A stretch of 64,000 nt of DNA from Hahella sp. HNIBRBA332. Its GTDB lineage: Bacteria > Pseudomonadota > Gammaproteobacteria > Pseudomonadales > Oleiphilaceae. The translations under genes were made by a program, and so were the position numbers. The stretch covers positions 5,102,501 through 5,166,500 of the forward strand of contig NZ_CP132203.1 of assembly GCF_030719035.1 (NCBI RefSeq), written 5' to 3'. Positions 16,810 through 25,259 of this stretch are shown here, piece by piece; positions within the stretch are counted from its first letter, which is position 1, and each line of letters begins with the position of its first letter. The notes below the pieces were generated by a model, which worked only from the letters and a program-made list of their open reading frames with translations, had not been told where the DNA came from and searched no databases.

Positions 16810-18674
16810 GTTGTTTCCTTTTCATCCTGTTCAAGAGGGAGGTGGATCATGAAACTCACCGGCCATCCTTCCTCATCGCTATGCCAGACATCGCCGCCGT
16901 GGGCGTCGACAATACGCCGGACTATCGCCAGCCCTAATCCGCTGCCACCGGCTCGCTTGCTGACAAAGGCCTGAAACAGACGCGGCTTCATCGCGTCAGG
17001 CACCGCCGGTCCATTATTGTGAATCGCAATCAGGGCCCCGCGCTCATCCTGCGCAAGCGCCACCAAAATTTTGCCTTGCGGCGTCTGCCTGACAAAGGCG
17101 GCGGCGTTATCCAACAGGTTAATCAACACTTGCTGCAGACGTTGTGGATCAACGGATAACCAGACTTCGTCCGGAACTTCCAGCTCTATCTCCACCTCAT
17201 ACAGTTGCCGAATCTGCGCCACAGTGGCGGCCGTTAGCGCGCACAAGTTGGTTGGCTTGGAGTTCAGGCGAATCTGTCCGGCGTAGGTCAGCACATCCTT
17301 GATCAATAACTCCGCCCGCTCCACCTGCTTGGAAATATGTTCGCGGATACGCGGGTCGGTCTGCGCCGCCGCCATAGTGATGATATTAAGAGGGTTGCGG
17401 AGTTCATGGGCGATCGCCGCCGTCAGGCCGCCCAGCTCCACCAGATGCTGTTGCTCCAGACGTTTGCGCTCCGCCTCCGCCAACAATAACGAACGCTCCA
17501 GCGTAGCGCAGGCGGACGGCAACAGTTTCGCCATAAACTCCGCCAGACGCTGGTGAGACGGCGCTACATCCTCCCAGCCTTGCAAACGGCAGTCCCACTG
17601 GTCGCGCTTCTCACAGACAAACACCGGACCTTGCGGACATTCAAAACGGCCATCAATATTTACGCTGGCGGTCACTCCACTCTTTTTCAGCCAAAGTTGC
17701 TCTGCGGTCTGACGCAACTCTCCCCACCCTCTTACCGCATTGAGACGAGTAACCCATTGATCCAGTGTGGACTTATCCAGCACCGCGCCAGGATATACCA
17801 GGCGGTCGGCGAATTCTTTGGCGGGTCCGTAGGCCAACCAGGCAAAAACCAACAGAATGCCGGAGTACACCACCAACTGACTCAACGGCGCCTGCGCCAG
17901 CTCCGCCAGTCCCAAGGGCGCCAGTAAAGCCAGGATCAACGACATGGCCAGCATGCTGGTGGCGAGCATCGCCAACCAGATCACCGCCTGATTGACCCAA
18001 CGATTCACCTCCACCAGGCGGTAACGCACCACGCTGTACACCACCAGCACGGCGTAACTGGGAAGCGCCAGCATAGCGTACGGAAACAGGTTGATATCCA
18101 AAGAGGGGAAGATAAAGCTGGTGGAAAGAACGAACCCCCAGCCGCCGGTAATAAACATGGCGGTAATGGATCGTCTCAAGTTGCCCCTGCTACGCTGAAA
18201 CGCCATTAACAACAGTAAGTGCCCGACAACGCCAATCGCCACGGTATACGCAAGATTCAGCCACCCAGTGAAGGCCAGATGAAAAAATCCGTCGAACTGC
18301 ATCCAGGGAGAGATATAACCCCCGCCCGTCAACCAACTGGCCAGCACAACCGCAATGGCGGTGAAGTAGAACAGTGGAGCCAGCCTTCTGAGCTGTTGCG
18401 GCAACTCCAGCGGGTCGCCCAGCCACAGCAGAACGAAGTGCAGGAAAGCGGTGGGCATCAACGGATTGCCCAACAGGATCAGCGTACCTATCGCCTGATG
18501 ATCCTCCAGCACCAGAATATGGCCAAAACACCAGATTGCCATCGACAGACAAAAGCCGGACAATGCCTTTAGTGCAGGCTCTTGCCGCCGCCGCGACCAT
18601 AACCACAGCGAGACGCCCCCGGCGGACAGCACCGTGGTCCACATGGAAACGGAAAAAAGCTGAATCGTATTCAT
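16806..18674 (-). CDS. Membrane sensor histidine kinase with N-terminal 7TM region
   Basis: A 622-residue kinase. The first 290 residues hold about eight hydrophobic helices and resemble the histidine-kinase N-terminal 7TM type. A short linker domain (about 300-390) follows, then the dimerisation/phospho-acceptor helix with H423 in IAHELRNPLNIITMA, an N box (LINLLDNAAAFV) and G boxes (GSGLGLAIVRRIVDAHGG). It is coupled to the NtrC-type regulator by an ATGA overlap, so they form a cognate pair. The signal is likely perceived in or near the membrane; a link to respiration is inferred only from the neighbouring oxidase. Confidence 0.92.
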   Translation of the reverse strand: MNTIQLFSVSMWTTVLSAGGVSLWLWSRRRQEPALKALSGFCLSMAIWCFGHILVLEDHQAIGTLILLGNPLMPTAFLHFVLLWLGDPLELPQQLRRLAPLFYFTAIAVVLASWLTGGGYISPWMQFDGFFHLAFTGWLNLAYTVAIGVVGHLLLLMAFQRSRGNLRRSITAMFITGGWGFVLSTSFIFPSLDINLFPYAMLALPSYAVLVVYSVVRYRLVEVNRWVNQAVIWLAMLATSMLAMSLILALLAPLGLAELAQAPLSQLVVYSGILLVFAWLAYGPAKEFADRLVYPGAVLDKSTLDQWVTRLNAVRGWGELRQTAEQLWLKKSGVTASVNIDGRFECPQGPVFVCEKRDQWDCRLQGWEDVAPSHQRLAEFMAKLLPSACATLERSLLLAEAERKRLEQQHLVELGGLTAAIAHELRNPLNIITMAAAQTDPRIREHISKQVERAELLIKDVLTYAGQIRLNSKPTNLCALTAATVAQIRQLYEVEIELEVPDEVWLSVDPQRLQQVLINLLDNAAAFVRQTPQGKILVALAQDERGALIAIHNNGPAVPDAMKPRLFQAFVSKRAGGSGLGLAIVRRIVDAHGGDVWHSDEEGWPVSFMIHLPLEQDEKETT

Positions 18675-18683
18675 GTCCCCAAG

Positions 18684-18700
18684 CGTAAACTTTGTTTACG
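18684..18700. promoter_or_regulatory. Palindromic operator/UAS copy 1
   Basis: CGTAAAC-TTT-GTTTACG is a perfect inverted repeat. Its centre is near 18692, about 131 bases before the start of transcription predicted from the sigma-54 promoter. It also lies 10 bases upstream of the kinase start, so it could affect both directions. Confidence 0.65.
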
Positions 18701-18718
18701 CCAGCCTCCCCAAAAACA

Positions 18719-18733
18719 GTAAACGAAGTTTAC
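18719..18733. promoter_or_regulatory. Palindromic operator/UAS copy 2
   Basis: GTAAAC-GAA-GTTTAC has the same two arms as copy 1 with a different 3-base centre. The centres are 34 bp apart, roughly three helical turns, as expected for two dimers on one face. It lies about 97 bases before the predicted start of transcription. Confidence 0.65.
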
Positions 18734-18795
18734 ACCCAGAACCATAAATTAGGAAAAAATTGCCGCATATCAAGGCATCTCAGCGCATTTTGTGA

Positions 18796-18812
18796 TTGGC
18801 GCGCATGTTGCT
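18796..18812 (+). promoter_or_regulatory. Sigma-54 promoter ahead of the bd-oxidase operon
   Basis: TTGGCGCGCATGTTGCT matches the -24/-12 consensus (TTGGCAC-N5-TTGCW) except for one base, with the required spacing (GG at 18798-18799, GC at 18810-18811). Predicted transcription start is near 18823, giving a leader of about 120 bases to the first small ORF. Confidence 0.7.
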
Positions 18813-18942
18813 CTTATTACTGCATAGCGAATTTCGTACCCAGCCGCACTCGGGGCGACTAGCGATCACCTCAATCAAAGCGGCGAAGTCAAAGTTGTGA
18901 AGTCATTGAACGATTGAAGTAATAAGAGATAGGAGTATTCGT

Positions 18943-19101
18943 ATGAGCGCCTGGTTAATCGATCTGCTTTCCGTATCCGCTGTCATCCTGTTGGCTGGTG
19001 GCATGACTCTCGCCCCAGTGCTGCAACGTAATCGACGCTCCCGCAAAACCGCGCTCAGAACCTCACGCCTGCAATTCGAGGGAGGAGAGCACAATGCCTG
19101 A
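18943..19101 (+). CDS. Small single-pass membrane protein preceding cioA
   Basis: A 52-residue ORF too short for routine gene calls. It begins MSAWLIDLLSVSAVILLAGG, one transmembrane helix, followed by a basic tail with RRSRK. ATAGGAG lies about 9 bases before the ATG. Its end overlaps the cioA start by eight bases, so translation is probably coupled. It does not look like CydX. It may be an accessory subunit or assembly peptide of the oxidase; this is inferred from position only. Confidence 0.65.
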   Translation: MSAWLIDLLSVSAVILLAGGMTLAPVLQRNRRSRKTALRTSRLQFEGGEHNA

Positions 19102-20455
19102 TCCCGCGTTACTGTCACGCATCCAGTTCGCATTCACGATTAGTTATCACATCATTTTTCCCACTATCACCATCGGGCTGTCGCTGTATCTGGCCCTGAT
19201 GGAGGGGCTCTGGCTTAAAACCAGACGTCAGGTCTACCTGCAACAGGCCCGCTTCTGGCAGAAGCCCTTCGCCATTACTTTTGGTATGGGCGTCGTCTCC
19301 GGCGTCGTACTGTCTTATGAGTTTGGAACCAATTTCAGCCGCTTCTCCGAAATTGTCGGACCGGTGCTGAGTCCCCTGCTGACCTATGAAGTGCTCACCG
19401 CCTTCTTTCTGGAAGCGGGCTTCCTCGGCATCATGCTGTTTGGTTGGAAAAAAGTCTCCCCCAGAGTGCACTTCATCGCGACTTGCGTCGTCTGCGTCGG
19501 CACTATGATTTCCGCGTTCTGGATTCTGGCGGCCAACTCTTGGATGCACACCCCGGCAGGCTATGAAATCGTTGATGGCGTGTTCCATCCGACAGACTGG
19601 TGGGCGGTGATCTTCAATCCTTCTTTCCCCTATCGTCTGACTCATATGCTGCTGGCCAGTTTCCTGTCCGCATCGCTGCTGTTCGCCGGCGTCAACGCAA
19701 TCTATCTGTTGCGGAAGCAGCATACCGAGTTCGCCAAAAGCGGCTTTTCCATCGCCATGTGGGCGATTCTGGTTCTGGCGCCGCTGCAGATTCTGGCGGG
19801 CGACATGCACGGCCTCAATGTTCATGAGCACCAGCCAGTAAAAGTAGCAGCGATGGAAGCAGTATGGGAAACCGAACAGGGCGCGGGGTTTCGCCTGTTC
19901 GCTCTGCCCAATCAGAAGGAAGCCAAGAACGATTTCGAGATCGTCATTCCCAAGGCCGCCAGTCTGATTCTGACTCATGACATCAATGGCGAAATCGCCG
20001 GACTGGATCAAGTAGCGCCGGAAAACCGGCCGCCTGTGGCGGTGGTATTTTTCTCATTCCGCATCATGCTGGCGCTGGGCGGACTGATGCTGCTACTGGG
20101 CGTATTGGGCCTGTGGGCGCGCCGTAAAGGACGTCTGTTCGATCACCGTCTGTTATTAAACTTCTCACGCCTGATGATTCCTGCGGGCGTCATCGCCACC
20201 CTGGCGGGCTGGTATGTCGTGGAGGTGGGTCGACAGCCCTGGCTGGTGCAGGGACTGGTGCGCACCGTTGATGTGGCGTCGCCATTGCCAGCCTCGCAGG
20301 TATTGTCCACCTTGATTCTGTTTGTCGCTGTGTACTCCCTGCTGTTTGGCGTCTATCTGTACTTCATGCGTAAGCTGATACGCCAGGGCCCCGCTGACAT
20401 CACCGGCGCCGCCCAGGACGAAAAACTGCCCGCAACGCTCAACCCCGCACATTAG
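19094..20455 (+). CDS. cioA: Cytochrome bd-type (cyanide-insensitive) quinol oxidase subunit I
   Basis: A 453-residue inner-membrane subunit carrying the haems. Visible features are H19 in FTISYHIIFPT (haem ligand), the paired glutamates of TYEVLTAFFLEAGFLGIMLFG, the quinol-loop residues in HQPVKVAAMEAVWE (Lys-x4-Glu), and the GRQPWLVQGLVRT signature. The Q loop is short, as in CIO-type oxidases rather than E. coli CydA (522 residues). It reduces O2 to water with quinol and does not pump protons. GGAGGAG precedes the ATG. Confidence 0.93.
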   Translation: MPDPALLSRIQFAFTISYHIIFPTITIGLSLYLALMEGLWLKTRRQVYLQQARFWQKPFAITFGMGVVSGVVLSYEFGTNFSRFSEIVGPVLSPLLTYEVLTAFFLEAGFLGIMLFGWKKVSPRVHFIATCVVCVGTMISAFWILAANSWMHTPAGYEIVDGVFHPTDWWAVIFNPSFPYRLTHMLLASFLSASLLFAGVNAIYLLRKQHTEFAKSGFSIAMWAILVLAPLQILAGDMHGLNVHEHQPVKVAAMEAVWETEQGAGFRLFALPNQKEAKNDFEIVIPKAASLILTHDINGEIAGLDQVAPENRPPVAVVFFSFRIMLALGGLMLLLGVLGLWARRKGRLFDHRLLLNFSRLMIPAGVIATLAGWYVVEVGRQPWLVQGLVRTVDVASPLPASQVLSTLILFVAVYSLLFGVYLYFMRKLIRQGPADITGAAQDEKLPATLNPAH

Positions 20456-20465
20456 GAGAACCGCC

Positions 20466-21461
20466 ATGGACATTGCGCTCATCTACCTGTTACTCATCGC
20501 CATCGGTGTTTTGATGTACGTATTGCTGGACGGCTTCTCCCTGGGCGTAGGCATCCTCTCGCCCTGGCTTAGCAAAGCGGAAGACCGCGCTATCGCCATG
20601 AAGAGCCTGTCCCATCTCTGGGACAGCAATCAAACCTGGCTGGTGTTCGGCGGCGTCGTGCTGTTCGCAGGTTTTCCCAAGGCTTACGCAACCGTGCTGT
20701 CACAGCTCTATCTGCCGATTATCCTGATGCTGATCGCGCTGATTTTTCGCGGCGTGGCGTTTGAGTTTTATTTTAAATCCCATACCAGCCGTGGTTGGTG
20801 GGATTTCAGTTTCAGCTTCGGCTCCACATTGGCGACATTGAGCCAGGGTATTATTCTTGGTTCATTGGTGCAGGGCTTCTCCCTCACGCCCCAGCCCTCC
20901 GAACAAATCGCCTGGTTTACGCCATTTTCTCTGATGACCGCCATCGCCCTGGTCTGCGGCTACGCCCTGCTTGGCAGTTGCTGGCTGGTGCGTAAAAGCT
21001 CAGGACGCCTGCAAGTTTCCGCAAGACGCCTGGGCATCCTCAGTCTGTTCGCAGTCATGTTCTTTCTGGCGCTGGTCAGCGTCTGGATGCTGCTCGCCCA
21101 ACCACAGGTATTCCAACGCTGGCTGACCTGGCCCACCGGCCTGCTCCTCGCGCCAGTGCCTTTGCTGAGCGCCTATGTGGGGCTCCGTCTGTGGCAAATG
21201 CTGCGCAGCGGCGAAGGCAACGACCTGAAGCCTCTAGGACTGGCCATGGCGCTGTTCGGGCTAGCCTTCATTGGTCTGGCCGCCGGCATGTTTCCTTACA
21301 TCATTCCGGGCCAGCTCACTATTTGGGAGGCCATTGCTCCTGAGCGCAGCACCAGCTTCACTCTGGTCGGGATTGTGCTGTTCCTGCCATTGGTCATCGC
21401 TTACAACATCTACAACTATCGGGTGTTCAGCGGTAAAACCACCTCACAGGACGGCTACTGA
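20466..21461 (+). CDS. cioB: Cytochrome bd-type quinol oxidase subunit II
   Basis: A 331-residue membrane subunit with eight or nine helices. CydB-family marks include LDGFSLGVGILSPW near residue 22, WDSNQTWLVFGGVVLFAGFP near 56 and FPYIIPGQLTIWEA near 272. AGGAG precedes the ATG. Ten bases separate it from cioA and its stop overlaps the DUF2474 start (TGATG). Confidence 0.93.
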   Translation: MDIALIYLLLIAIGVLMYVLLDGFSLGVGILSPWLSKAEDRAIAMKSLSHLWDSNQTWLVFGGVVLFAGFPKAYATVLSQLYLPIILMLIALIFRGVAFEFYFKSHTSRGWWDFSFSFGSTLATLSQGIILGSLVQGFSLTPQPSEQIAWFTPFSLMTAIALVCGYALLGSCWLVRKSSGRLQVSARRLGILSLFAVMFFLALVSVWMLLAQPQVFQRWLTWPTGLLLAPVPLLSAYVGLRLWQMLRSGEGNDLKPLGLAMALFGLAFIGLAAGMFPYIIPGQLTIWEAIAPERSTSFTLVGIVLFLPLVIAYNIYNYRVFSGKTTSQDGY

Positions 21462-21574
21462 TGAAAAAATGGCGTCAGACTCGCAACGCCGTGCTGCTTT
21501 ACCTGGCGGGAGTCGTCGCTCTGACGCTCGCCGCCGGCGCAGTGCGTATGGCTCTACAGGCGTTATCTGCTTGA
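21461..21574 (+). CDS. DUF2474-type small oxidase-associated protein
   Basis: A 37-residue single-helix protein (MKKWRQTRNAVLLYLAGVVA then LTLAAGAVRMALQALSA). Small DUF2474 proteins with a basic start containing K-x-W are found directly after cydB/cioB in CIO operons. The ATG overlaps the cioB stop, so it is coupled. Likely a third, stabilising subunit. Confidence 0.75.
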   Translation: MKKWRQTRNAVLLYLAGVVALTLAAGAVRMALQALSA

Positions 21575-22052
21575 GAGCCCAGGGACTTGAGTGATGAATG
21601 AATTAGCGGACATCTGTTTTCATTTACTCCGTTGGTAAGCGCCGTTTACATGACTGGCGGGCGTCATCGCATTTTTCGGGTTTTCCTGCCCTATCGCCGG
21701 AACGGCCTGCGGCGCTCTGACCATGCTCTTGCTCAGGTTAAACCTCCTTCTTTTAAGCCACGCATAGCAGAAAACGATGAGCCTTCTCTCTCATGGTTTT
21801 CTGGTGCTCCCCTTCCATGAAGTCCGCTCTATCTCCATGTAAGCCTTACAAATCCTTGGAATAATTACCCCGGCACACTCGCATTCCACGGGCCTCGCCA
21901 AACGTTTAATTCTCTCTAATCCAGCGAGCCCCAAGGGCTTCAGAAAATCGGCACACTTTCTGCGTTTCAGGATCAGGCAACCGCGCAAAAATTGTTAGCG
22001 CGGCGATGAACATCATTCATTGAGTCATTAAGAACGAAAAGGGAAAGTAGCC
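21575..22052. other. Intergenic region, mostly featureless
   Basis: About 480 bases between the oxidase operon and the next gene. Short frames on both strands have no ribosome sites or family likeness. The only signal is a weak sigma-54-like element near its right end (listed separately). Confidence 0.5.
21948..21964 (+). promoter_or_regulatory. Weak sigma-54-like promoter element
   Basis: TCGGCACACTTTCTGCG keeps GGCAC at -24 and TGC at -12 with correct spacing but has mismatches at the first and last positions. It would start a 78-base leader for the gene at 22053. Confidence 0.25.
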
Positions 22053-22562
22053 ATGAAACACTTAGTTACCGCCATTTGCCTGATCGCCATCCCCCCCGCC
22101 GCCTACTCCGCCCCGGATGTGGGAACGCAGGAATTTTCCATTTCCGGCTCGGGATCCAGCGATAAAGACTTTGATAGCAATATCTTCTCCATGGATGGCG
22201 CTTACGGGCAATATCTGTCTCCGGACGCAGAAATAGGGGTGCGCCAATCGGTCAGCGTCTCTGATAACGAAGGAGAAGAGAGCGTATGGAACGGCTCCAC
22301 CCGCGTCTTTTACGACTACCATCTGGGCCGCGACAATCTGAGACCTTACCTGGGCGCCAATCTCGGCTACATTTACGGCGAGTCGGTGGATGAAAGCTTC
22401 ATCGCCGCTCCCGAAGCCGGCCTGAAATATTATGTGGCGAACAACACCTTCGTGGTCGGTCAGGTCGAATACCAGTTCTTATTTGAAGATGCGGACGAGG
22501 CGGATAACCGCTTCAGCGACGGCGTATTCGTCTACAGTGTCGGTATGGGCTACAACTTCTAG
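22053..22562 (+). CDS. Putative outer-membrane beta-barrel protein
   Basis: A 169-residue exported protein with signal peptide MKHLVTAICLIAIPPAAYSA. Strand-like segments alternate with Gly/Asp turns, and the C-terminus VYSVGMGYNF ends in Phe preceded by alternating hydrophobics, the usual recognition signal for outer-membrane insertion. Length suits an 8-stranded barrel of the OmpA-N/OmpX/PagP size class. The specific family is not recognised. GGGAAAG lies ahead of the ATG. Confidence 0.75.
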   Translation: MKHLVTAICLIAIPPAAYSAPDVGTQEFSISGSGSSDKDFDSNIFSMDGAYGQYLSPDAEIGVRQSVSVSDNEGEESVWNGSTRVFYDYHLGRDNLRPYLGANLGYIYGESVDESFIAAPEAGLKYYVANNTFVVGQVEYQFLFEDADEADNRFSDGVFVYSVGMGYNF

Positions 22563-22570
22563 TTTCTGAC

Positions 22571-23047
22571 ATGGAAAGCTTTTTTATCGAATATCAAGGG
22601 CAGTTGTGGGTGCTGATGCATGTCTGCATCGCCCTTGTCCTGGGCGGCGCCATCGGCTTTGAGCGGGAAATGAAAAAGCGTCCCGCCGGGTTTCGCACCC
22701 ACATGCTGGTGGCCGCCACCGCGGCGCTGTTTACGGACTTGGCGACTTTGCTGACGTCATCTATCGACGCCGACCTCACATCCACCATCAATGCCGACCC
22801 GACCCGGGTGATTGTCGCCATCGCCACGGGCATCAGTTTTCTCGGCGCCGGCACCATCTTTCGTAGCGAAGACGGCGTCACCGGACTCACCACCGCCGCC
22901 ACATTATTAATGGCCAGCGCACTGGGCGTCGCAACCGCACTGGAGCAGTATGTGCTGGCGGTCGGACTCACCATTATTGTACTGGTGGTCTTGAGAACCC
23001 TGGGCTGCATCAGTAACCGTCTGACCAAAAATGGCGACGGGCGCTGA
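22571..23047 (+). CDS. MgtC/SapB-family membrane protein
   Basis: A 158-residue protein with four to five helices. Family motifs: LVLGGAIGFEREMKKRPAGFRTHMLV (shown by its pieces GGAIGFERE and AGFRTHMLV), then GISFLGAGTIFRS and VTGLTTAATLLMASALGVA. MgtC proteins influence magnesium starvation survival and membrane ATPase control; the exact role here is unknown. It starts eight bases after the barrel gene, so the two may be co-transcribed. Confidence 0.88.
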   Translation: MESFFIEYQGQLWVLMHVCIALVLGGAIGFEREMKKRPAGFRTHMLVAATAALFTDLATLLTSSIDADLTSTINADPTRVIVAIATGISFLGAGTIFRSEDGVTGLTTAATLLMASALGVATALEQYVLAVGLTIIVLVVLRTLGCISNRLTKNGDGR

Positions 23048-23073
23048 CGCCTAAACATCGCAAGGAGGACACT

Positions 23074-23607
23074 ATGAACAGCAAACCCGGCTTTCAGGTG
23101 CGTGAAGAAGAGCGAGGCGCGCACCTATCCGACTATCGCCCGCTGTTCGCTTTACTCGCCGTCTCCGCTCTCGCAGCGCTGGCGGCGTCCCTACCCGGAC
23201 CATTCACTGCAATGGTCTGGATGCATTATTTCATGGGATTCTTCCTGTGCATCTTCGCCATGCTCAAGCTGTTCCACCCCAGCTCCTTCGCCAATGGCTT
23301 TGAAATGTACGATCTGCTGGCCAGACGGTTTCGCGGCTACGCATACATTTATCCCTTTATCGAGCTGGGGCTGGGATTGGCGTACTTATCCTTTGCAGCG
23401 CCGTATCTGACGTATGCTCTGACGATTATCGTCTTGTCCTTCGGGGCCGCTGGCGTGCTCTCCGCTTTGCGTAAAGGGCTGGACATCAATTGCCCCTGTA
23501 TGGGCACCGTTCTGGACGTTCCCTTGAGCACAGTGACGTTAACGGAAGACCTGGGCATGGCGGGGATGGCGTTGATGCTTATCCTGATGCGCAGCGGCGT
23601 CATTTGA
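23074..23607 (+). CDS. MauE/DoxX-like membrane protein with CxC motif
   Basis: A 177-residue protein with four predicted helices after a 30-residue polar N-terminus. It has the compact four-helix layout of MauE/DoxX-type proteins and a NCPCMG motif in the loop between helices 3 and 4, a possible redox or metal-binding cysteine pair. MauE-like proteins help electron transfer to thiols in the periplasm. AAGGAGG precedes the ATG. No mau genes are nearby, so the role is open. Confidence 0.65.
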   Translation: MNSKPGFQVREEERGAHLSDYRPLFALLAVSALAALAASLPGPFTAMVWMHYFMGFFLCIFAMLKLFHPSSFANGFEMYDLLARRFRGYAYIYPFIELGLGLAYLSFAAPYLTYALTIIVLSFGAAGVLSALRKGLDINCPCMGTVLDVPLSTVTLTEDLGMAGMALMLILMRSGVI

Positions 23608-23625
23608 ACGCCACTGCGTCAATCG

Positions 23626-24651
23626 CTACGCCCGCGCCTTGGCGATCGCGTACGTTTCGCTGAAACCCAGTAAAATACTGCCGCCTTCGCCAGTATCAAT
23701 CTGCAATAGTGCGCTGCTGGCGCCATGGGGCGCTTCAGCCAGACGCTTGGGACAGAAAATGGAAATCTCATGAGGTTTGCCCGTGTCGAGCACACTGAGC
23801 TGGAATACATCGTCGCGCGCGTCATAATCCAGGCTCTGCAAGGGCAGATTCTGAAACTTCATTCCCCTGTGACGCTGCATCTCCGCAGGCGCTTCTTCTC
23901 GGAAAGACACTAGCCAACCATGATGCTCATGACTGAATTGTCGGCAGTATTCAGGCCAATCCGTCTTCTCCAGGATATGAGGCTCCTCGTCTGAGCAGTT
24001 CGCCTCTTGCGCCCAGGCCGCCTTTAAGATTTCAATGACTTCTTTATCTGAGGTCTGGCCAAAGTCCGTGTAACAACCGCCAATGGCGTAAAATGGCTCC
24101 GGCGTCGCCAGACACACCACCTCATCAACCATCGCCTGTAACTCCGTTACCGTTTCGCTGGGCGCAACAGGGATTGCCGCCACAATCGTCTCCGGTTGCA
24201 TTTGTCGTAACGCTGCGACGCCAGCTTTCATGGTGGCGCCGGTAGCCATTCCGTCATCCACTACGATTACACAGCGGCCACTGATCTCTGGCGCCGGCTT
24301 ATCGCCACGATAGGTCTGCTCTCTTCTGCGCAGTTCCTTCCCTTCTCTCTCCCTGACGCAGGTGATTTCCTCTTCACTGATTTGATGGACGCTAACAACA
24401 TCTTCGTTCATAACGATTGCGCCGCCGCTGGCGATTGCTCCCATCGCTAACTCTGGATATCTGGGCGCGCCCAGCTTGCGCACCAGTAGCAGATCCAGCG
24501 GAGCCGAAAACGCCAGAGCGATTTCATTGGCGACCGGAACGCCGCCTCTGGGTAAAGCCAAAATAAGAAGATTGTTGCGGGAACGATAGGCATCAAGCGC
24601 TTGCGCCAGCATCCGGCCGGCGGCGATGCGGTTTTTAATTGGGAGCTCCAT
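23626..24651 (-). CDS. Phosphoribosyltransferase fused to a DUF5335-like domain
   Basis: A 341-residue cytoplasmic protein. Residues 1-215 form a type-I phosphoribosyltransferase of the kind often annotated only as such: ILALPRGGVPVANEIA near the start and the PRPP loop VIVVDDGMATGATM. Residues about 225-341 (KTDWPEYCRQFSHEHHGWLV ... EISIFCPKRL ... LLGFSETY) resemble DUF5335, usually a separate small protein. The ATG at 24651 is preceded by AGGGGGA; the frame extends further up without support. Substrate unknown. Confidence 0.75.
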   Translation of the reverse strand: MELPIKNRIAAGRMLAQALDAYRSRNNLLILALPRGGVPVANEIALAFSAPLDLLLVRKLGAPRYPELAMGAIASGGAIVMNEDVVSVHQISEEEITCVREREGKELRRREQTYRGDKPAPEISGRCVIVVDDGMATGATMKAGVAALRQMQPETIVAAIPVAPSETVTELQAMVDEVVCLATPEPFYAIGGCYTDFGQTSDKEVIEILKAAWAQEANCSDEEPHILEKTDWPEYCRQFSHEHHGWLVSFREEAPAEMQRHRGMKFQNLPLQSLDYDARDDVFQLSVLDTGKPHEISIFCPKRLAEAPHGASSALLQIDTGEGGSILLGFSETYAIAKARA

Positions 24652-24769
24652 GATTATCCCCCTGCATGACAATGAATTGAGAAAGCAAAAAACAGGAACG
24701 ACCATACCGCTCCTGCTAATAACTGTAACTCTCTCAAGCCAGGTCTGCACAAGGCAATGTCAAATTTCC

Positions 24770-25174
24770 TTAGTGTTCTTTAGCGACAGCGGCCAGCAGG
24801 CTCTGCAACTGCTCCCGATCATTGGCGGAGAAACCGGCGGCAAAGGCGATCGCCACCGACTCAAATGGATATTTTTTGACTAAAACGGCTGCGCTAGCGT
24901 AGGGATCATGAGCCTCTGCGCTCGCAGCAGGAGCGTGTCGACGCGCTTTCCTGCGCAGCCCCATCCACATCAACAGGCACGGCGCCGCCAGCACCAAAAA
25001 GCAAGCCAGCCCCGTCAAGGAATACGCCGCCGCAGATCCCAGCATGGGCTGCAACAGCATGACCAGCGCCTTAAACTGTAAAGCCAGGCCGCCAAGAATC
25101 AACGCTAACGCAAGCAACCAAACACCCATCGCTGTCAGCACATAGAACAATAACCATCGTACCGCTTCTTTCAT
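24770..25174 (-). CDS. Small two-helix membrane protein
   Basis: A 134-residue inner-membrane protein with two long helices (LLFYVLTAMGVWLLALALIL and the pair SLTGLACFLVLAAPCLLMW) and a charged C-terminal tail with KKYPFESVAIAFAAGFSAND. The layout resembles Phage_holin_3_6/YqjE-type proteins that accompany DUF883 genes such as elaB/yqjD. GGAGGAA lies ahead of the ATG at 25174. A DUF883 gene is upstream on the same strand. Confidence 0.65.
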   Translation of the reverse strand: MKEAVRWLLFYVLTAMGVWLLALALILGGLALQFKALVMLLQPMLGSAAAYSLTGLACFLVLAAPCLLMWMGLRRKARRHAPAASAEAHDPYASAAVLVKKYPFESVAIAFAAGFSANDREQLQSLLAAVAKEH

Positions 25175-25193
25175 GGCAGTTTCCTCCATGCCG

Positions 25194-25220
25194 GGAAAAA
25201 CAAGGCCGCCAATGCGGCCT
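25194..25220 (-). terminator. Terminator between DUF883 and the two-helix protein (minus strand)
   Basis: On the minus strand AGGCCGC-ATTG-GCGGCCT is followed by TGTTTTT. A second hairpin (CGCTCGC/GCGAGCG, near 25228-25246) precedes it. Read-through would still supply the downstream gene. Confidence 0.7.
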
Positions 25221-25259
25221 CTCGGCGCTCGCTAAACGCGAGCGGGATGCTTCAGCGCA

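Noticed and set aside
18684..18733. Reading the GTAAAC/GTTTAC palindromes as TyrR boxes
   Set aside because: TyrR boxes are TGTAAA-N6-TTTACA; the inner spacing here is one base shorter and the context favours the neighbouring NtrC-type regulator.
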